Shown piece after piece: positions 40,640 through 49,286 of a stretch of 64,000 nucleotides of DNA. A model generated the notes under the pieces. It worked only from the letters and a program-made list of their open reading frames with translations, was not told where the DNA came from and did not search any database. The stretch is taken from NCBI RefSeq assembly GCF_008329645.1, contig NZ_CP043474.1:4464001-4528000 (forward strand), read 5' to 3'. The position numbers and the translations under genes are program-made. The stretch is from Mycolicibacterium grossiae (lineage in GTDB: Bacteria > Actinomycetota > Actinomycetes > Mycobacteriales > Mycobacteriaceae). How positions within the stretch are numbered: position 1 is the stretch's first letter; each line of letters opens with the position of its first letter.

Positions 40640-40673
40640 GGCGACGATTATGTCCTGCGCTACCTTGGACCCG

Positions 40674-41099
40674 ATGGCTACCTCAGGTCGGAAGGCCACC
40701 ACCCGGCTCACCAACGACGCGATCGCGTTCCTGACCGAACGCCATCTCGCCATGTTGACGACGCTGCGGTCGGACAACTCCCCGCACGTGGTCGCCGTCG
40801 GCTTCACCTTCGACCCCAAGACCCACGTCGCGCGGGTCATCACCACGGGTGGCTCGCAGAAGGCCGTCAACGCCGCCGAGCGTGGCGTGGCCGTGCTCAG
40901 CCAGGTCGACGGCGCGCGGTGGCTGTCGCTGGAGGGCACCGCGAGCGTGAGCGGCGATCCCGAGGACGTCCGCGACGCCGAGCTGCGCTACGCCCAGCGC
41001 TACCGGACGCCGCGGGTGAATCCGCGTCGCGTCGTCATCAGCGTGCGCGTCGAGCGGGTGCTCGGGTCGTCCGGCCTGCTCGACCGCTCCGACGGCTGA
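40674..41099 (+). CDS. PPOX-class F420H2-dependent biliverdin-reductase-like protein (Rv2074-like)
   Basis: 141 residues; Rv2074 has 137 and was shown to reduce biliverdin with F420H2. The split beta-barrel is clear: LTNDAIAFLTERHLAMLTTLRSDNSPHVVAVGFTFD (partial) at the start, the cofactor loop ITTGGSQKAVNAAERG, and LSQVDGARWLSLEGTASV. It would act in the cytoplasm on a tetrapyrrole. It lies within 2 kb of cobIJ, and a tetrapyrrole-related role for the neighbourhood is attractive but unproven. The start is ATG 40674, 34 bases from the divergent SDR start. A hairpin over its stop and the pepE stop is noted separately. Confidence 0.9.
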   Translation: MATSGRKATTRLTNDAIAFLTERHLAMLTTLRSDNSPHVVAVGFTFDPKTHVARVITTGGSQKAVNAAERGVAVLSQVDGARWLSLEGTASVSGDPEDVRDAELRYAQRYRTPRVNPRRVVISVRVERVLGSSGLLDRSDG

Positions 41100-41109
41100 C
41101 GCCTCAGCC
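41094..41109. terminator. Small bidirectional hairpin over two stop codons
   Basis: GGCTGA-CGCC-TCAGCC: a perfect six-base stem. Its arms contain the TGA stop of the Rv2074-like gene and the stop of pepE on the other strand. Weak compared with the other terminators in this window. Confidence 0.4.
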
Positions 41110-42255
41110 TGCGGCGGGCACCACGACGAGGTCGTGCGGCTGGTTGTTCACCGACAGCGCCCCGTCGGCGGTGACGACCACGATGTCCTCGATCCGGGCG
41201 CCCCAGTCGCCGGCGAAGTAGATGCCGGGTTCGACGCTGAAGGCCATGCCCTCCTCCAACGGGAGGTCGTTGCCGGCGACGATGTAGGGCTCCTCGTGCA
41301 CCGACAGTCCGATGCCGTGCCCGGTGCGGTGCACGAACGCCTCGGCAAGGCCCTCGGCAGCGAGCACGTCGCGCGCGGCGGCGTCGACCTGCTCGGCGGT
41401 CACGCCCGGGCGCACCGCCGCGACCGCCGCCTGCTGCGCGCGCTGCAGGACCGCGTAGCGGCGCGCGACGTCGGGTGCCGGCTCGCCGATGCTGTAGGTG
41501 CGCGTGGAGTCGGAGTTGTAGCCGGGCGCGTACGGGCCGCCGATGTCGACGACCACGACGTCGCCGGCCCGTAGGGTGCGGTCCGAGCATTCGTGGTGCG
41601 GGTCGGCGCCGTTGGGCCCGGAGCCGACGATGATGAACGCCACTTCCGAATGCCCCTCGGCCACAATGGCTTCGGCGATGTCGGCGGCGACGTCGGCCTC
41701 GGTGCGTCCGGGCACCAGGAACTCCGGGACGCGGGCGTGTACGCGGTCGATCGCCGCGCCGGCCTTGCGCAGGGCGTCGATCTCGGCGGCGTCCTTGACC
41801 ATCCGCAGTCGGCGCAGCACGTCGGTGGCGAGCACCGGCACCCGGCCGAGGACGTCGGCCAGCGGCAGCAGGTGCAGCGCGGGCATGGCGTCGGTGACCG
41901 CCGTGGCGATGCCAGTGGTGCCGGTGGTGCCGGGTGCGCCGCCGAGCGCGTCGGCGACCAGCCGGTAGGGATCCTCGCCGTCCACCCAATCGCGCACCGT
42001 CAGGCCGAGATCGGGGATCGCCGACTCGCGCAGCGCCGCCAGTTCCAACCGCGGCACCACGACGGTGCCCGTCCCGTCGGCGGCCAGCACCAGCGCGGTG
42101 AGCCGCTCGAAGGTTTGTGCGCGCGACCCGACGAGATAGCGCAGGTCGTAGCCGGGCGTGATGACCAGCCCGGCGAGCCCCGCGTCGGCGGTCGCCGCGG
42201 CCGCCGCCGTCAGACGCTGCGCGTACACCTCTGTGCTGAACCGACCGGATGCCAT
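41104..42255 (-). CDS. pepE: Xaa-Pro dipeptidase/aminopeptidase PepE
   Basis: Metallopeptidase of the M24 (pita-bread) family; it releases an N-terminal residue before proline or splits Xaa-Pro dipeptides in the cytoplasm. It has 383 residues (Rv2089c has 375). An N-terminal creatinase-like domain comes first. The dinuclear-metal ligands are visible in order: Asp in VVVDIGG, Asp in YNSDSTRTY, His in HRTGHGIG, Glu in VEPGIY and Glu in ARIEDIVVV. The start is ATG 42255; the frame runs open far upstream but without the family's N-terminus. It faces the Rv2090-like gene across 171 bases. Confidence 0.93.
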   Translation of the reverse strand: MASGRFSTEVYAQRLTAAAAATADAGLAGLVITPGYDLRYLVGSRAQTFERLTALVLAADGTGTVVVPRLELAALRESAIPDLGLTVRDWVDGEDPYRLVADALGGAPGTTGTTGIATAVTDAMPALHLLPLADVLGRVPVLATDVLRRLRMVKDAAEIDALRKAGAAIDRVHARVPEFLVPGRTEADVAADIAEAIVAEGHSEVAFIIVGSGPNGADPHHECSDRTLRAGDVVVVDIGGPYAPGYNSDSTRTYSIGEPAPDVARRYAVLQRAQQAAVAAVRPGVTAEQVDAAARDVLAAEGLAEAFVHRTGHGIGLSVHEEPYIVAGNDLPLEEGMAFSVEPGIYFAGDWGARIEDIVVVTADGALSVNNQPHDLVVVPAAG

Positions 42256-42334
42256 GCCGTCGAGGCTAATCGGCGGGTGCCGGACTGGCGACCTCGGTGC
42301 CGCCCGGCGTGTGCCGCGTGTCCTGGCCCGCCGA

Positions 42335-42347
42335 GTGTGAATCTCAC
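42335..42347. promoter_or_regulatory. Palindrome GTGnGAnTCnCAC in the pepE/exonuclease divergent region
   Basis: An imperfect 13-base inverted repeat (GTG.GA.TC.CAC) in the 171-base gap between pepE and the exonuclease gene. It may be a regulator site; no matching family was recognised. Confidence 0.3.
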
Positions 42348-42426
42348 GACGCCCGACCCGGGAAATGCGTCGCCAGATGCACAGTCGCGCGACCGGGGCG
42401 CGCACCCGCCGCGCTAGTGTCACCGG

Positions 42427-43383
42427 ATGACCGCGCCACTCCTGCTGCTCGACGGGGCCAGCATGTGGTTCCGCTCCTTCTACGGGGTGCCGTCGTCGAT
42501 CACCGCGCCGGACGGCCGGCCGGTCAACGCGCTGCGCGGCTTCCTCGACACCGTCGCGACGCTGATCACCCAGCACCGCCCCCGCCGCCTGGTGGTGTGC
42601 CTCGACCTGGACTGGCGGCCGCAGTGGCGCGTCGACCTCGTCCCGTCGTACAAGGCGCACCGCGTCGAGGCCGAGCGCCCGGCCGGCGAACCCGACGTCG
42701 AGGAGGTGCCCGACGACCTCACCCCGCAGGTCGACATGATCATGGCGATGCTCGACGCGTTCGGCATCGCCACGGCGGGCGCCGCGGGCTACGAGGCCGA
42801 CGACGTGCTGGGCACGCTGGCGGTCGCCGAGCGCACCGACCCGGTGATCGTCGTGAGCGGCGACCGCGACCTGCTGCAGCTCGTCGGCGACGAGCACGTG
42901 CCGGTCCAGGTGTTCTACATCGGCCGCGGCCTGTCCAAGGCGGTGCTGTTCGGTCCGGCGGAGGTCGCCGAGACCTACGCCGTGCCCGTCGACCGCGCCG
43001 GGCCGGCCTACGCCGAGTTGGCGCTGCTGCGCGGCGACCCCTCCGACGGGCTCCCCGGCGTCCCGGGCATCGGCGAGAAGACCGCCGCGACGCTGCTGGC
43101 GCGGTACGGCTCGCTGGCCGACATCCTCGCCGCCGCGAGCGACCCGGCGTCGAAGATGCCGACGGCACAACGGAAGAAGCTGCGCGCCGCACTCGACTAC
43201 GTCGAGGCCGCCGAACCCGTCGTGCGGGTGGCCCGGGACGCGCCGGTGCGGATGTCGACGTCGTCGGACGTGCTGCCGCTGTCGGCCGCGCACCCGCGCA
43301 AGGTGGCCGAGCTGGCCGCCGAATACGGCGTCACCTCGTCGGTGGGGCGCCTGCAGAAGGCGCTCGACGCGCTTCCCGACTGA
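42427..43383 (+). CDS. 5'-3' exonuclease (Rv2090-like)
   Basis: 318 residues of the T5/FEN-like 5' nuclease family, shorter than the 393 given for Rv2090. It removes 5' flaps or RNA primers from DNA; alone it lacks the polymerase part of PolA. The family's acidic metal ligands can be seen in LLLDGASMWFRSFYG (first Asp), GYEADDVLGTLAV and VSGDRDLLQL, and the helix-hairpin-helix DNA-binding segment is GLPGVPGIGEKTAATLL near residues 216-232. The C-terminus is helical. The start is ATG 42427. The stop faces the Rv2091c-like gene across six bases. Confidence 0.93.
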   Translation: MTAPLLLLDGASMWFRSFYGVPSSITAPDGRPVNALRGFLDTVATLITQHRPRRLVVCLDLDWRPQWRVDLVPSYKAHRVEAERPAGEPDVEEVPDDLTPQVDMIMAMLDAFGIATAGAAGYEADDVLGTLAVAERTDPVIVVSGDRDLLQLVGDEHVPVQVFYIGRGLSKAVLFGPAEVAETYAVPVDRAGPAYAELALLRGDPSDGLPGVPGIGEKTAATLLARYGSLADILAAASDPASKMPTAQRKKLRAALDYVEAAEPVVRVARDAPVRMSTSSDVLPLSAAHPRKVAELAAEYGVTSSVGRLQKALDALPD

Positions 43384-43389
43384 GCCGGC

Positions 43390-44175
43390 CTACTTCGGCC
43401 GACCGACCTCGTAGGTGCCGTCGTCGTCCTGGAACGTCACGGTGACCTGACGCTTCGTGCCGTCGATGCTCACCTCGCAGGTAAAGGTGTCGCCCTTCTT
43501 CACCTGCGGGTTGGTGCCGTCGTTGCACTGGACGTCGGAGACGTTCTTGGCGCCGTAGCCGTTGGCCTCGTCCTCGAGCACCTGGGTGACACCGGTCTGG
43601 GCGGCGTTGACGTCGAGTTGCTTGGTCACGAACCAGCCGGGCGTGAAGAAGCCGAGGACCACGACGACGATCACCAGGATCGCCAGCAGGCCACCACCGA
43701 TGGCCAGGATGGTCCGCAGCGACTTCTTGGAGCCCTCGGCCGCCCCCGGCGCCTGGTACTGCGGGTACTGCTGATCGGGCTGGCCGTACTGGCCGGGCTG
43801 TCCCGGCTGACCGTATTGCGGCTGGCCGTACTGCGGTTGGCCGTACTGCCCGTACTGCTGCGGTTGACCGTACTGGGGCTGGCCGTACTGCGGCTGCGCG
43901 TACTGCTGACCGTAGGCGTCGGGCTGCGGCTGCTGATAGGACGTGGGCCCGTACGCGGTGGGCTGTTGGCCGAACTGCTCGGTCGGCGCGTACTGCTGCG
44001 GGCTGTAGGCCGGCGGGTGCTGTTGCCACGCCGGATCACCACCGGGCTGCGGCGAGCCGGTCTGCGGGGAGCCGGCCTGCGCAGCGCCGGGCTGCTGCCA
44101 GGCCGACTGGTCGGGCTGGGCCGACTGCTGACCCGGCCACTGCTGGTTGGGGTCGGATCCCTGCGGTCCGCTCAT
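43390..44175 (-). CDS. DUF4333 membrane protein with a Gln/Tyr/Gly/Pro-rich N-terminal repeat (Rv2091c-like)
   Basis: 261 residues. The first 150 are low-complexity Gln/Pro/Tyr/Gly, with many YGQPQ units. One transmembrane helix follows (about 165-190), then a C-terminal exported DUF4333 domain, QLDVNAAQTGVTQVLEDEANGYGAKNVSDVQC (partial), with a Cys pair probably disulfide bonded. The N-terminal repeat therefore faces the cytoplasm. A role in the cell envelope is often supposed, not shown. The start is ATG 44175 with GAGGAG eight bases upstream; an upstream ATG at 44196 lacks such a site. It corresponds to Rv2091c and stands 48 bases after helY in the same direction. Confidence 0.85.
   Translation of the reverse strand: MSGPQGSDPNQQWPGQQSAQPDQSAWQQPGAAQAGSPQTGSPQPGGDPAWQQHPPAYSPQQYAPTEQFGQQPTAYGPTSYQQPQPDAYGQQYAQPQYGQPQYGQPQQYGQYGQPQYGQPQYGQPGQPGQYGQPDQQYPQYQAPGAAEGSKKSLRTILAIGGGLLAILVIVVVVLGFFTPGWFVTKQLDVNAAQTGVTQVLEDEANGYGAKNVSDVQCNDGTNPQVKKGDTFTCEVSIDGTKRQVTVTFQDDDGTYEVGRPK
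43779..43915. repeat. YGQPQ-type repeats in the Rv2091c-like gene
   Basis: A run of short repeats encoding YGQ-PQ and similar units (Gln-Tyr-Gly-Pro), with unit lengths mostly 15 or 18 bases. Copy number is likely to differ between strains because the DNA units are near-identical. Confidence 0.7.
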
Positions 44176-44223
44176 CGTCACTCCTCGATGGTCCATCGCC
44201 GTAACCGACGCGCTGACGACACC

Positions 44224-47031
44224 CTACCCTGCATCAACTGCGACGACGCCGCGCCGAATGTCGGCGATCGCGCGTTTCGCCGACGTCCGCAGACCCGTTG
44301 TGGGAGCGGCGTTGCGGACCTGATCGAGCAGGTCGAGCACCTGGCGGCACCAGCGCACGAAGTCGCCCGCCGACAGCGGCGATCCGGTTCCCGCGGCGTC
44401 CGACGCGGCCAGTGCCGCGGTCAGATCGCCGGTGGTCACCCACTGGTGGATCGCAGCCACGAAACCGGGGTCGGTCTCGCGGCTGGGGGCCAGGTGGTGC
44501 CGCTGCTCGTCGGCCCGGATGTCGGCACACGTCCGGCGGGTCTGGGCGAGCGCCCGCCGCATCGTCTGGCCGTACATTTCGAGATTCGGCGTGGCGCCGG
44601 GCGTGTCGCCGCGCGTCTCGTAGAGCACCGTCGACAGCACCGCCGCCAGCTCGGCGGGCGCCAGGCCGTCCCAGGTGCCCTCGCGGAGGCACTCGGCCAC
44701 CAACAGGTCGCTCTCGCTGTAGATCCGGGCGAGCAGGCGGCCGTCGGGGGTCACCTGCGGCAGCCCGGCCGACTCCCCTACTTCGGGGTCCCCTGCGGAA
44801 TCTGCGCCATCGGTGACGTAGCCGCGCTCGGTCAGCAGCTCGACGATGCGGTCGAACGTGCGAGCCAGCGAGTTGGTCGCCGCGGCGACCTTCTTCTGGA
44901 TGTCGGCGTTGTCGCGTTCGATGCGCAGATACCGTTCGGCCGTGCGCATCCGGTCCTCGCGGTCGGGCGCCTGGTGCACCGGGTGGGCGCGGATGCGGTC
45001 GCGCAGCGCGATCAGTTCCGGGTCGATGTCGGGTTCGCGGTCCGGCTCGCCGCGACGCCGCCGCGACGGCAGCTCGAACCCGGCGGCCGCGACGCGCAGG
45101 GCGGCGGCAAGGTCGCGCCGCACCCGGGGCTGCCGATGCTCGACGCGCTTGGGCAGGCTCATGGTGCCCAGCCGCGCCGACCCACCCGCGAAGTCCGCCG
45201 ACGAGATCCTGCCCGCCCACCGCTGTTCGGTGAGGACCAGCGGCCGCGGATCGTCGACGTCGCCGGCCGGCTCCAGCACCACCGCGAGCCCCGAGCGCCT
45301 GCCCTGACCGATCGTGATGACGTCGCCGCGACGCAGCGTCGCCAGCACGTCGTTGGTGGCCTTGCGCCGCTGGACGCGCGAGGCGCGCGACTGTGCCCGC
45401 TCGCGTGCCGACACCGCCGCGCGCAACCGCGCGTACTCCAGTGTCGGCGAGTCCTTTCCGCCCAGTTCGGCGGCGATCTCGCCGAGCATGCGCTCGCCGC
45501 GGGCCACCCCGCGTACCAGACCCGACACCGACCGGTCGGCCTGGTACTGGGCGAACGACTGCTCGAGCAGGCGACGCGCCTGGTCGGGGCCCATCTGCCC
45601 GAGCAGGTTGATGGTCATGTTGTAGGACGGCGCGAACGAACTGCGCAAAGGAAACGTGCGGGTCGACGCCAGACCGGCGACGTCGGCGGGTTCGACGCTG
45701 ACGTCGTTGGGCTGCCACAGCACGACGGCGTGACCCTCGACGTCGATGCCGCGCCGTCCGGCCCGCCCGGTCAACTGGGTGTACTCACCGGGTGTCAGCG
45801 GCGCGTGCTGTTCGCCGTTGAACTTGACCAGACGCTCGAGCACCACCGTGCGAGCCGGCATGTTGATGCCGAGGGCCAGTGTCTCCGTGGCGAACACGGC
45901 CTTCACCAGGCCGGCGGTGAACAACTCTTCGACGGTGTGCCGGAACACCGGCAGCAGACCGGCGTGATGGGCGGCCAGGCCGCGCAGGAGCCCCTCGCGC
46001 CATTCGTGGTAGCCGAGGACGACGAGGTCGGCCTCGTCGAGGTCGGCGCACCGCCGGTCGACGACCTCCGCGATGCGGGCGCGCTCGTCGCGGTTGGTCA
46101 GCCGCAGGGGCGAGCGCAGGCACTGCTTGACCGCGGCGTCGCACCCCACCCGGGAGAACACGAAGGTGATGGCGGGCAGCAGGCCGGCCGCGTCGAGCGT
46201 GGTGATCACGTCGGGCCGCGACGGCGGACGGTACAGCGTCGGCCGGCCACCCCGGCCGTCGCCGCGCCCCGACCGGCCCCGACCGCGGGGCTGCCAGTCG
46301 GTCATCCGGTCGGCTTCCCGGCGCAAGGTGATGTGCCGCAGCAGGTCCGGGTCGACCTTGGCCCGGCCGCCGCCCGGTTCGCCGCCCGCGAACAGGTCGA
46401 ACAGCCGCTTGCCGACCATCATGTGCTGCCACAGCGGGACGGGCCGGTGCTCGTCGACCACTACCGTGGTGTCCCCGCGGACGGTCTGAATCCAGCCGCC
46501 GAATTCCTCGGCGTTGCTCACCGTCGCCGACAGACTGACCAGGCGGACGTCGTCGGGCAGGTGCAGGATCACCTCCTCCCACACCGCGCCGCGCATGCGG
46601 TCGGCCAGGAAGTGCACCTCGTCCATGACGACGTGCGAGAGGCCCTGCAACGCCGCGGAGTTGGCGTACAGCATGTTCCGCAGCACCTCGGTGGTCATCA
46701 CCACCACGTCGGCGTCGCCGTTGATCGACTGGTCACCGGTCAGCAGGCCGATGCGCTCGGCACCGTACCGGCGGACCAGATCGGCGTGCTTCTGGTTGCT
46801 CAGCGCCTTGATCGGGGTGGTGTAGAAGCACTTGCGGCCGGCGGCCAGCGCCAGGTGCACCGCGAACTCGCCAACGACCGTCTTGCCGGCGCCCGTCGGC
46901 GCGCACACCAGCACGCCGTGACCGCTCTCCAGGGCGCGGCAGGCCTCGCGCTGGAAGCCGTCCAGACCGAACGGGAGATCGGCGGCGAACTGGGCCAGCT
47001 CGCCGGTCAGGACCTCAGGTGGCGTCGTCAT
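44224..47031 (-). CDS. helY: ATP-dependent RNA helicase HelY (Ski2/Mtr4-like)
   Basis: 935 residues, matching the 906 of Rv2092c HelY. Superfamily 2 RNA helicase of the Ski2 family, presumed to act on RNA. The motif order is PTGAGKT (motif I, lysine about 42), SNQKHADL, MDEVHFLAD (DEVH, motif II), SATVSNA (motif III), and QLTGRAGRRGID (motif VI). A C-terminal rRNA-processing-type arch region and a DSHCT-like helical end (residues about 740-900) follow. A Gly/Arg-rich insertion lies near residue 250. The start is ATG 47031, overlapping the tatC stop by 17 bases, so the two are co-transcribed. Tandem placement with tatC is conserved in mycobacteria. Confidence 0.95.
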   Translation of the reverse strand: MTTPPEVLTGELAQFAADLPFGLDGFQREACRALESGHGVLVCAPTGAGKTVVGEFAVHLALAAGRKCFYTTPIKALSNQKHADLVRRYGAERIGLLTGDQSINGDADVVVMTTEVLRNMLYANSAALQGLSHVVMDEVHFLADRMRGAVWEEVILHLPDDVRLVSLSATVSNAEEFGGWIQTVRGDTTVVVDEHRPVPLWQHMMVGKRLFDLFAGGEPGGGRAKVDPDLLRHITLRREADRMTDWQPRGRGRSGRGDGRGGRPTLYRPPSRPDVITTLDAAGLLPAITFVFSRVGCDAAVKQCLRSPLRLTNRDERARIAEVVDRRCADLDEADLVVLGYHEWREGLLRGLAAHHAGLLPVFRHTVEELFTAGLVKAVFATETLALGINMPARTVVLERLVKFNGEQHAPLTPGEYTQLTGRAGRRGIDVEGHAVVLWQPNDVSVEPADVAGLASTRTFPLRSSFAPSYNMTINLLGQMGPDQARRLLEQSFAQYQADRSVSGLVRGVARGERMLGEIAAELGGKDSPTLEYARLRAAVSARERAQSRASRVQRRKATNDVLATLRRGDVITIGQGRRSGLAVVLEPAGDVDDPRPLVLTEQRWAGRISSADFAGGSARLGTMSLPKRVEHRQPRVRRDLAAALRVAAAGFELPSRRRRGEPDREPDIDPELIALRDRIRAHPVHQAPDREDRMRTAERYLRIERDNADIQKKVAAATNSLARTFDRIVELLTERGYVTDGADSAGDPEVGESAGLPQVTPDGRLLARIYSESDLLVAECLREGTWDGLAPAELAAVLSTVLYETRGDTPGATPNLEMYGQTMRRALAQTRRTCADIRADEQRHHLAPSRETDPGFVAAIHQWVTTGDLTAALAASDAAGTGSPLSAGDFVRWCRQVLDLLDQVRNAAPTTGLRTSAKRAIADIRRGVVAVDAG

Positions 47032-47959
47032 CGACCACGACGCGGGACGGGGCGGGAACGGTGCTGGGTGCGCCGACGTCCTCGGCGGCCCCGATCGGCG
47101 CGGCCTGGTCGTCGGGAACGTCCTCCAGGGCCGCCCGGCGAGCCTTGCGGCGGTCGTTGAGCCGCGACACCTGGATGGCCACCTCGAGCAGCACGGTCAG
47201 CGCCAGCGCCAGGGCGAGCATCGAGAACGGGTCGGATCCGGGCGTCGCGAACGCCGCGAAGACGAACAACCCGAAGATGAGCCCGCGGCGCCACGCCTTC
47301 AGCCGGTCGTAGGTGAGCACCCCGACCAGGTTCAGCATGATGATCAGCAGGGGGAACTCGAAGCTGATGCCGAACACCAGCAGCAGGTTGATGAGGAACC
47401 CGAAGTACTGGTCGCCCGACAGCGCGGTCACCTGCACGTCGCTGCCGACGGTGAGCAGGAATGCCAGCGCCTTGGACAGCACCACGTAGGCGAGCACCGC
47501 GCCCGCGATGAACAGCGCCGCCCCGAACAGCACGAACACCGAGGCGAACCGGCGCTCCTTCTTGTACAGCCCCGGCGTGATGAACGCCCAGATCTGGTGG
47601 AGCCACACCGGACACGCCAGGACGACGCCCGCCGTGAGGGCGACCTTGAGTCGCAGCATGAACTGGTCGAACGGCGCGGTCGCCAAGAGGCGGCACTGCC
47701 CGTCCGGGGCGATGGTGGCCCGCGCCGACGCGGGCAGCGCGCAGTACGGCTCGCGCAGCCAATCACCCAGGCTGGGCGTGCCGAACACGCCGTGGGTGTA
47801 CCAGAAGAATCCGAACGTGGTGGTCACCACCACCGCCGCAACCGCGATGAGCAGCCGGTTGCGCAACTCGGCCAGATGGTCGACCAGCGACATCGTGCCG
47901 TCGGGATTGACCCGTGCCCGCCGCCGACGCGGGTCGAACTTACTCAGAACTGTGCGCAC
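47015..47959 (-). CDS. tatC: Sec-independent protein translocase subunit TatC
   Basis: 314 residues, six transmembrane helices. Core of the Tat translocon that recognises twin-arginine signal peptides of folded proteins at the cytoplasmic membrane. The N-terminus MSLVDHLAELRNRL is the TatC family start, and PFDQFMLRLKVAL, ITPGLYKKER, SFEFPLLIIMLNL and FAAFATPGSDPFSM are the conserved loops. The C-terminus is an acidic, cytoplasmic tail of about 40 residues. GTG 47959 is preferred over the longer frame start at 47980: it has GAGGG before it and matches the mycobacterial N-terminus length. It overlaps helY by 17 bases; tatA lies 61 bases upstream. Confidence 0.95.
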   Translation of the reverse strand: MRTVLSKFDPRRRRARVNPDGTMSLVDHLAELRNRLLIAVAAVVVTTTFGFFWYTHGVFGTPSLGDWLREPYCALPASARATIAPDGQCRLLATAPFDQFMLRLKVALTAGVVLACPVWLHQIWAFITPGLYKKERRFASVFVLFGAALFIAGAVLAYVVLSKALAFLLTVGSDVQVTALSGDQYFGFLINLLLVFGISFEFPLLIIMLNLVGVLTYDRLKAWRRGLIFGLFVFAAFATPGSDPFSMLALALALTVLLEVAIQVSRLNDRRKARRAALEDVPDDQAAPIGAAEDVGAPSTVPAPSRVVVDDDAT

Positions 47960-48020
47960 GTGACCCTCGGTGAACGCCACCCATCGACGCGGTTCTCACC
48001 GCGGTCGACGTGGGGACGGG

Positions 48021-48272
48021 TCAGGCCGTGCGCTTGTCGGACTGCGGATCGGCCGTCGACTCGACGCGTTCCGAGGCGATCGGCTTCGCGGGCGCCGGCG
48101 TGGCGTCCGCGGAATCCGACTTGCCCTCGGCCTGCATCTCCTTGATCTCCGACTTGAAGATGCGCATGGACTTGCCCAGCGAACGCGCCGCGTCCGGGAG
48201 CTTCTTGGCGCCGAACAGCAGCACGAACACTGCGATCACGATCACCCAATGCCAGGGTTGCAGACCACCCAT
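48021..48272 (-). CDS. tatA: Sec-independent protein translocase subunit TatA
   Basis: 83-residue pore-forming subunit of the Tat translocon. One N-terminal membrane helix (WHWVIVIAVFVLLFG) is followed by the conserved FGAKKLPDAARSLGKSMRIFKSEIKE hinge and amphipathic helix (partial listing), then a charged, low-complexity C-terminus of 35 residues. ATG 48272 is preferred over GTG 48281 because GGAGG is eight bases before it and too close to the GTG. It is the first gene before tatC, in the order tatA-tatC, on the same strand as pafC, and 30 bases after pafC. Confidence 0.96.
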   Translation of the reverse strand: MGGLQPWHWVIVIAVFVLLFGAKKLPDAARSLGKSMRIFKSEIKEMQAEGKSDSADATPAPAKPIASERVESTADPQSDKRTA

Positions 48273-48302
48273 TTCGGTCACCTCCAGACGTCGTGGTCGA
48301 GT

Positions 48303-49286
48303 CTACCCGTCGCCCCCGGCCGCACTGACGTCGTAGGCACTCAGCGCGGCGACGGCCGCCTCGCGGACCCGGTCGACCAGCGACTGCGGTTCCACCACGC
48401 GGACGGCCGCGCCGAAACCCAGGACGAAGCGCGCCATCCACGCATCCGAGGCGTAGGTCATCGTGGCCTCGCAGGAGCCGTCGGCCAGCTCGCGCACCAC
48501 CCGCAGTGGGTAGTAGTCGAACATCCACGACGCCGACGGGTCGATCAGCAGCGTGGCCGACGGCAGCGCGGGATCGCCGTCGAACAGCGACGTGTCCGGG
48601 CCCGCGGCCACCGCGGGCTCCGGTGGCGCCGCGGGCTCGTCGAGCACGCGGGCGTCGACGATGCGGTCGAAGCGGAACAGCCGCACGCCCTCCGCCGTCC
48701 GGCACCACGCCTCGAGATAGCTGTGGTCGCCGACGAGGACCACGCGGATCGGGTCGACGGTGCGCGTCGTCATCGCGTCGTGCGAGGCCGAGTAGTAGTC
48801 GATGGTCAGCGCGCGGTCGTTGCGGACGGCCTCGCGCACCGCGGCGGCCGCGGCACTCTCGGCCGGCGCGGGCTCCTCGGCGGCCGCGGCGACGCCGTCC
48901 TCGTGGCCGGTCGCCGTCCCCGCCGCCGACTCGATCTTGGCGATCGCGCTGCGCGCCGCCGCCGGGTCCACCATGCCGGGCACGTCGAGCAGCGCCCGCA
49001 GCGCGACGAGGATGCCGGTGGCCTCCGGCGACGTCAGCCGCAGCGGGTGATCCATCCCCGCGGAGAACGTCACCTCGATGGTCCGGCCGGACATCTCGAA
49101 GTCGATGAGGTCGCCCGGGCCGTACCCGGGCAGCCCGCACAGGAACAGCTGCTGCAGATCGTCGCGCAGCTGCTGGACGCTCACCCCGAGGTCGATCGCC
49201 GCCTCCTCGAACGTGATCCGGGGATTGGCCTGGAAGTACGGCACCATGTTCAGCAGGCGCACCAGACGCCCCGAGACGCTACTCAT
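48303..49286 (-). CDS. pafC: DNA-damage response regulator PafC (WYL domain)
   Basis: 327 residues (Rv2095c has 316). An N-terminal winged helix-turn-helix (LLNMVPYFQANPRITFEEAAIDLGVSVQQLRDDL, partial) binds DNA, and the WYL domain in the middle has the residues of the family. An Ala/Glu-rich insertion of about 30 residues lies near 125-150. With PafB it forms a heterodimer that activates the LexA-independent SOS response, together with RNA polymerase and SigA. The start ATG 49286 overlaps the pafB stop as ATGA. It lies next to tatA and in the same operon as pafB and pafA. Confidence 0.94.
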   Translation of the reverse strand: MSSVSGRLVRLLNMVPYFQANPRITFEEAAIDLGVSVQQLRDDLQQLFLCGLPGYGPGDLIDFEMSGRTIEVTFSAGMDHPLRLTSPEATGILVALRALLDVPGMVDPAAARSAIAKIESAAGTATGHEDGVAAAAEEPAPAESAAAAAVREAVRNDRALTIDYYSASHDAMTTRTVDPIRVVLVGDHSYLEAWCRTAEGVRLFRFDRIVDARVLDEPAAPPEPAVAAGPDTSLFDGDPALPSATLLIDPSASWMFDYYPLRVVRELADGSCEATMTYASDAWMARFVLGFGAAVRVVEPQSLVDRVREAAVAALSAYDVSAAGGDG

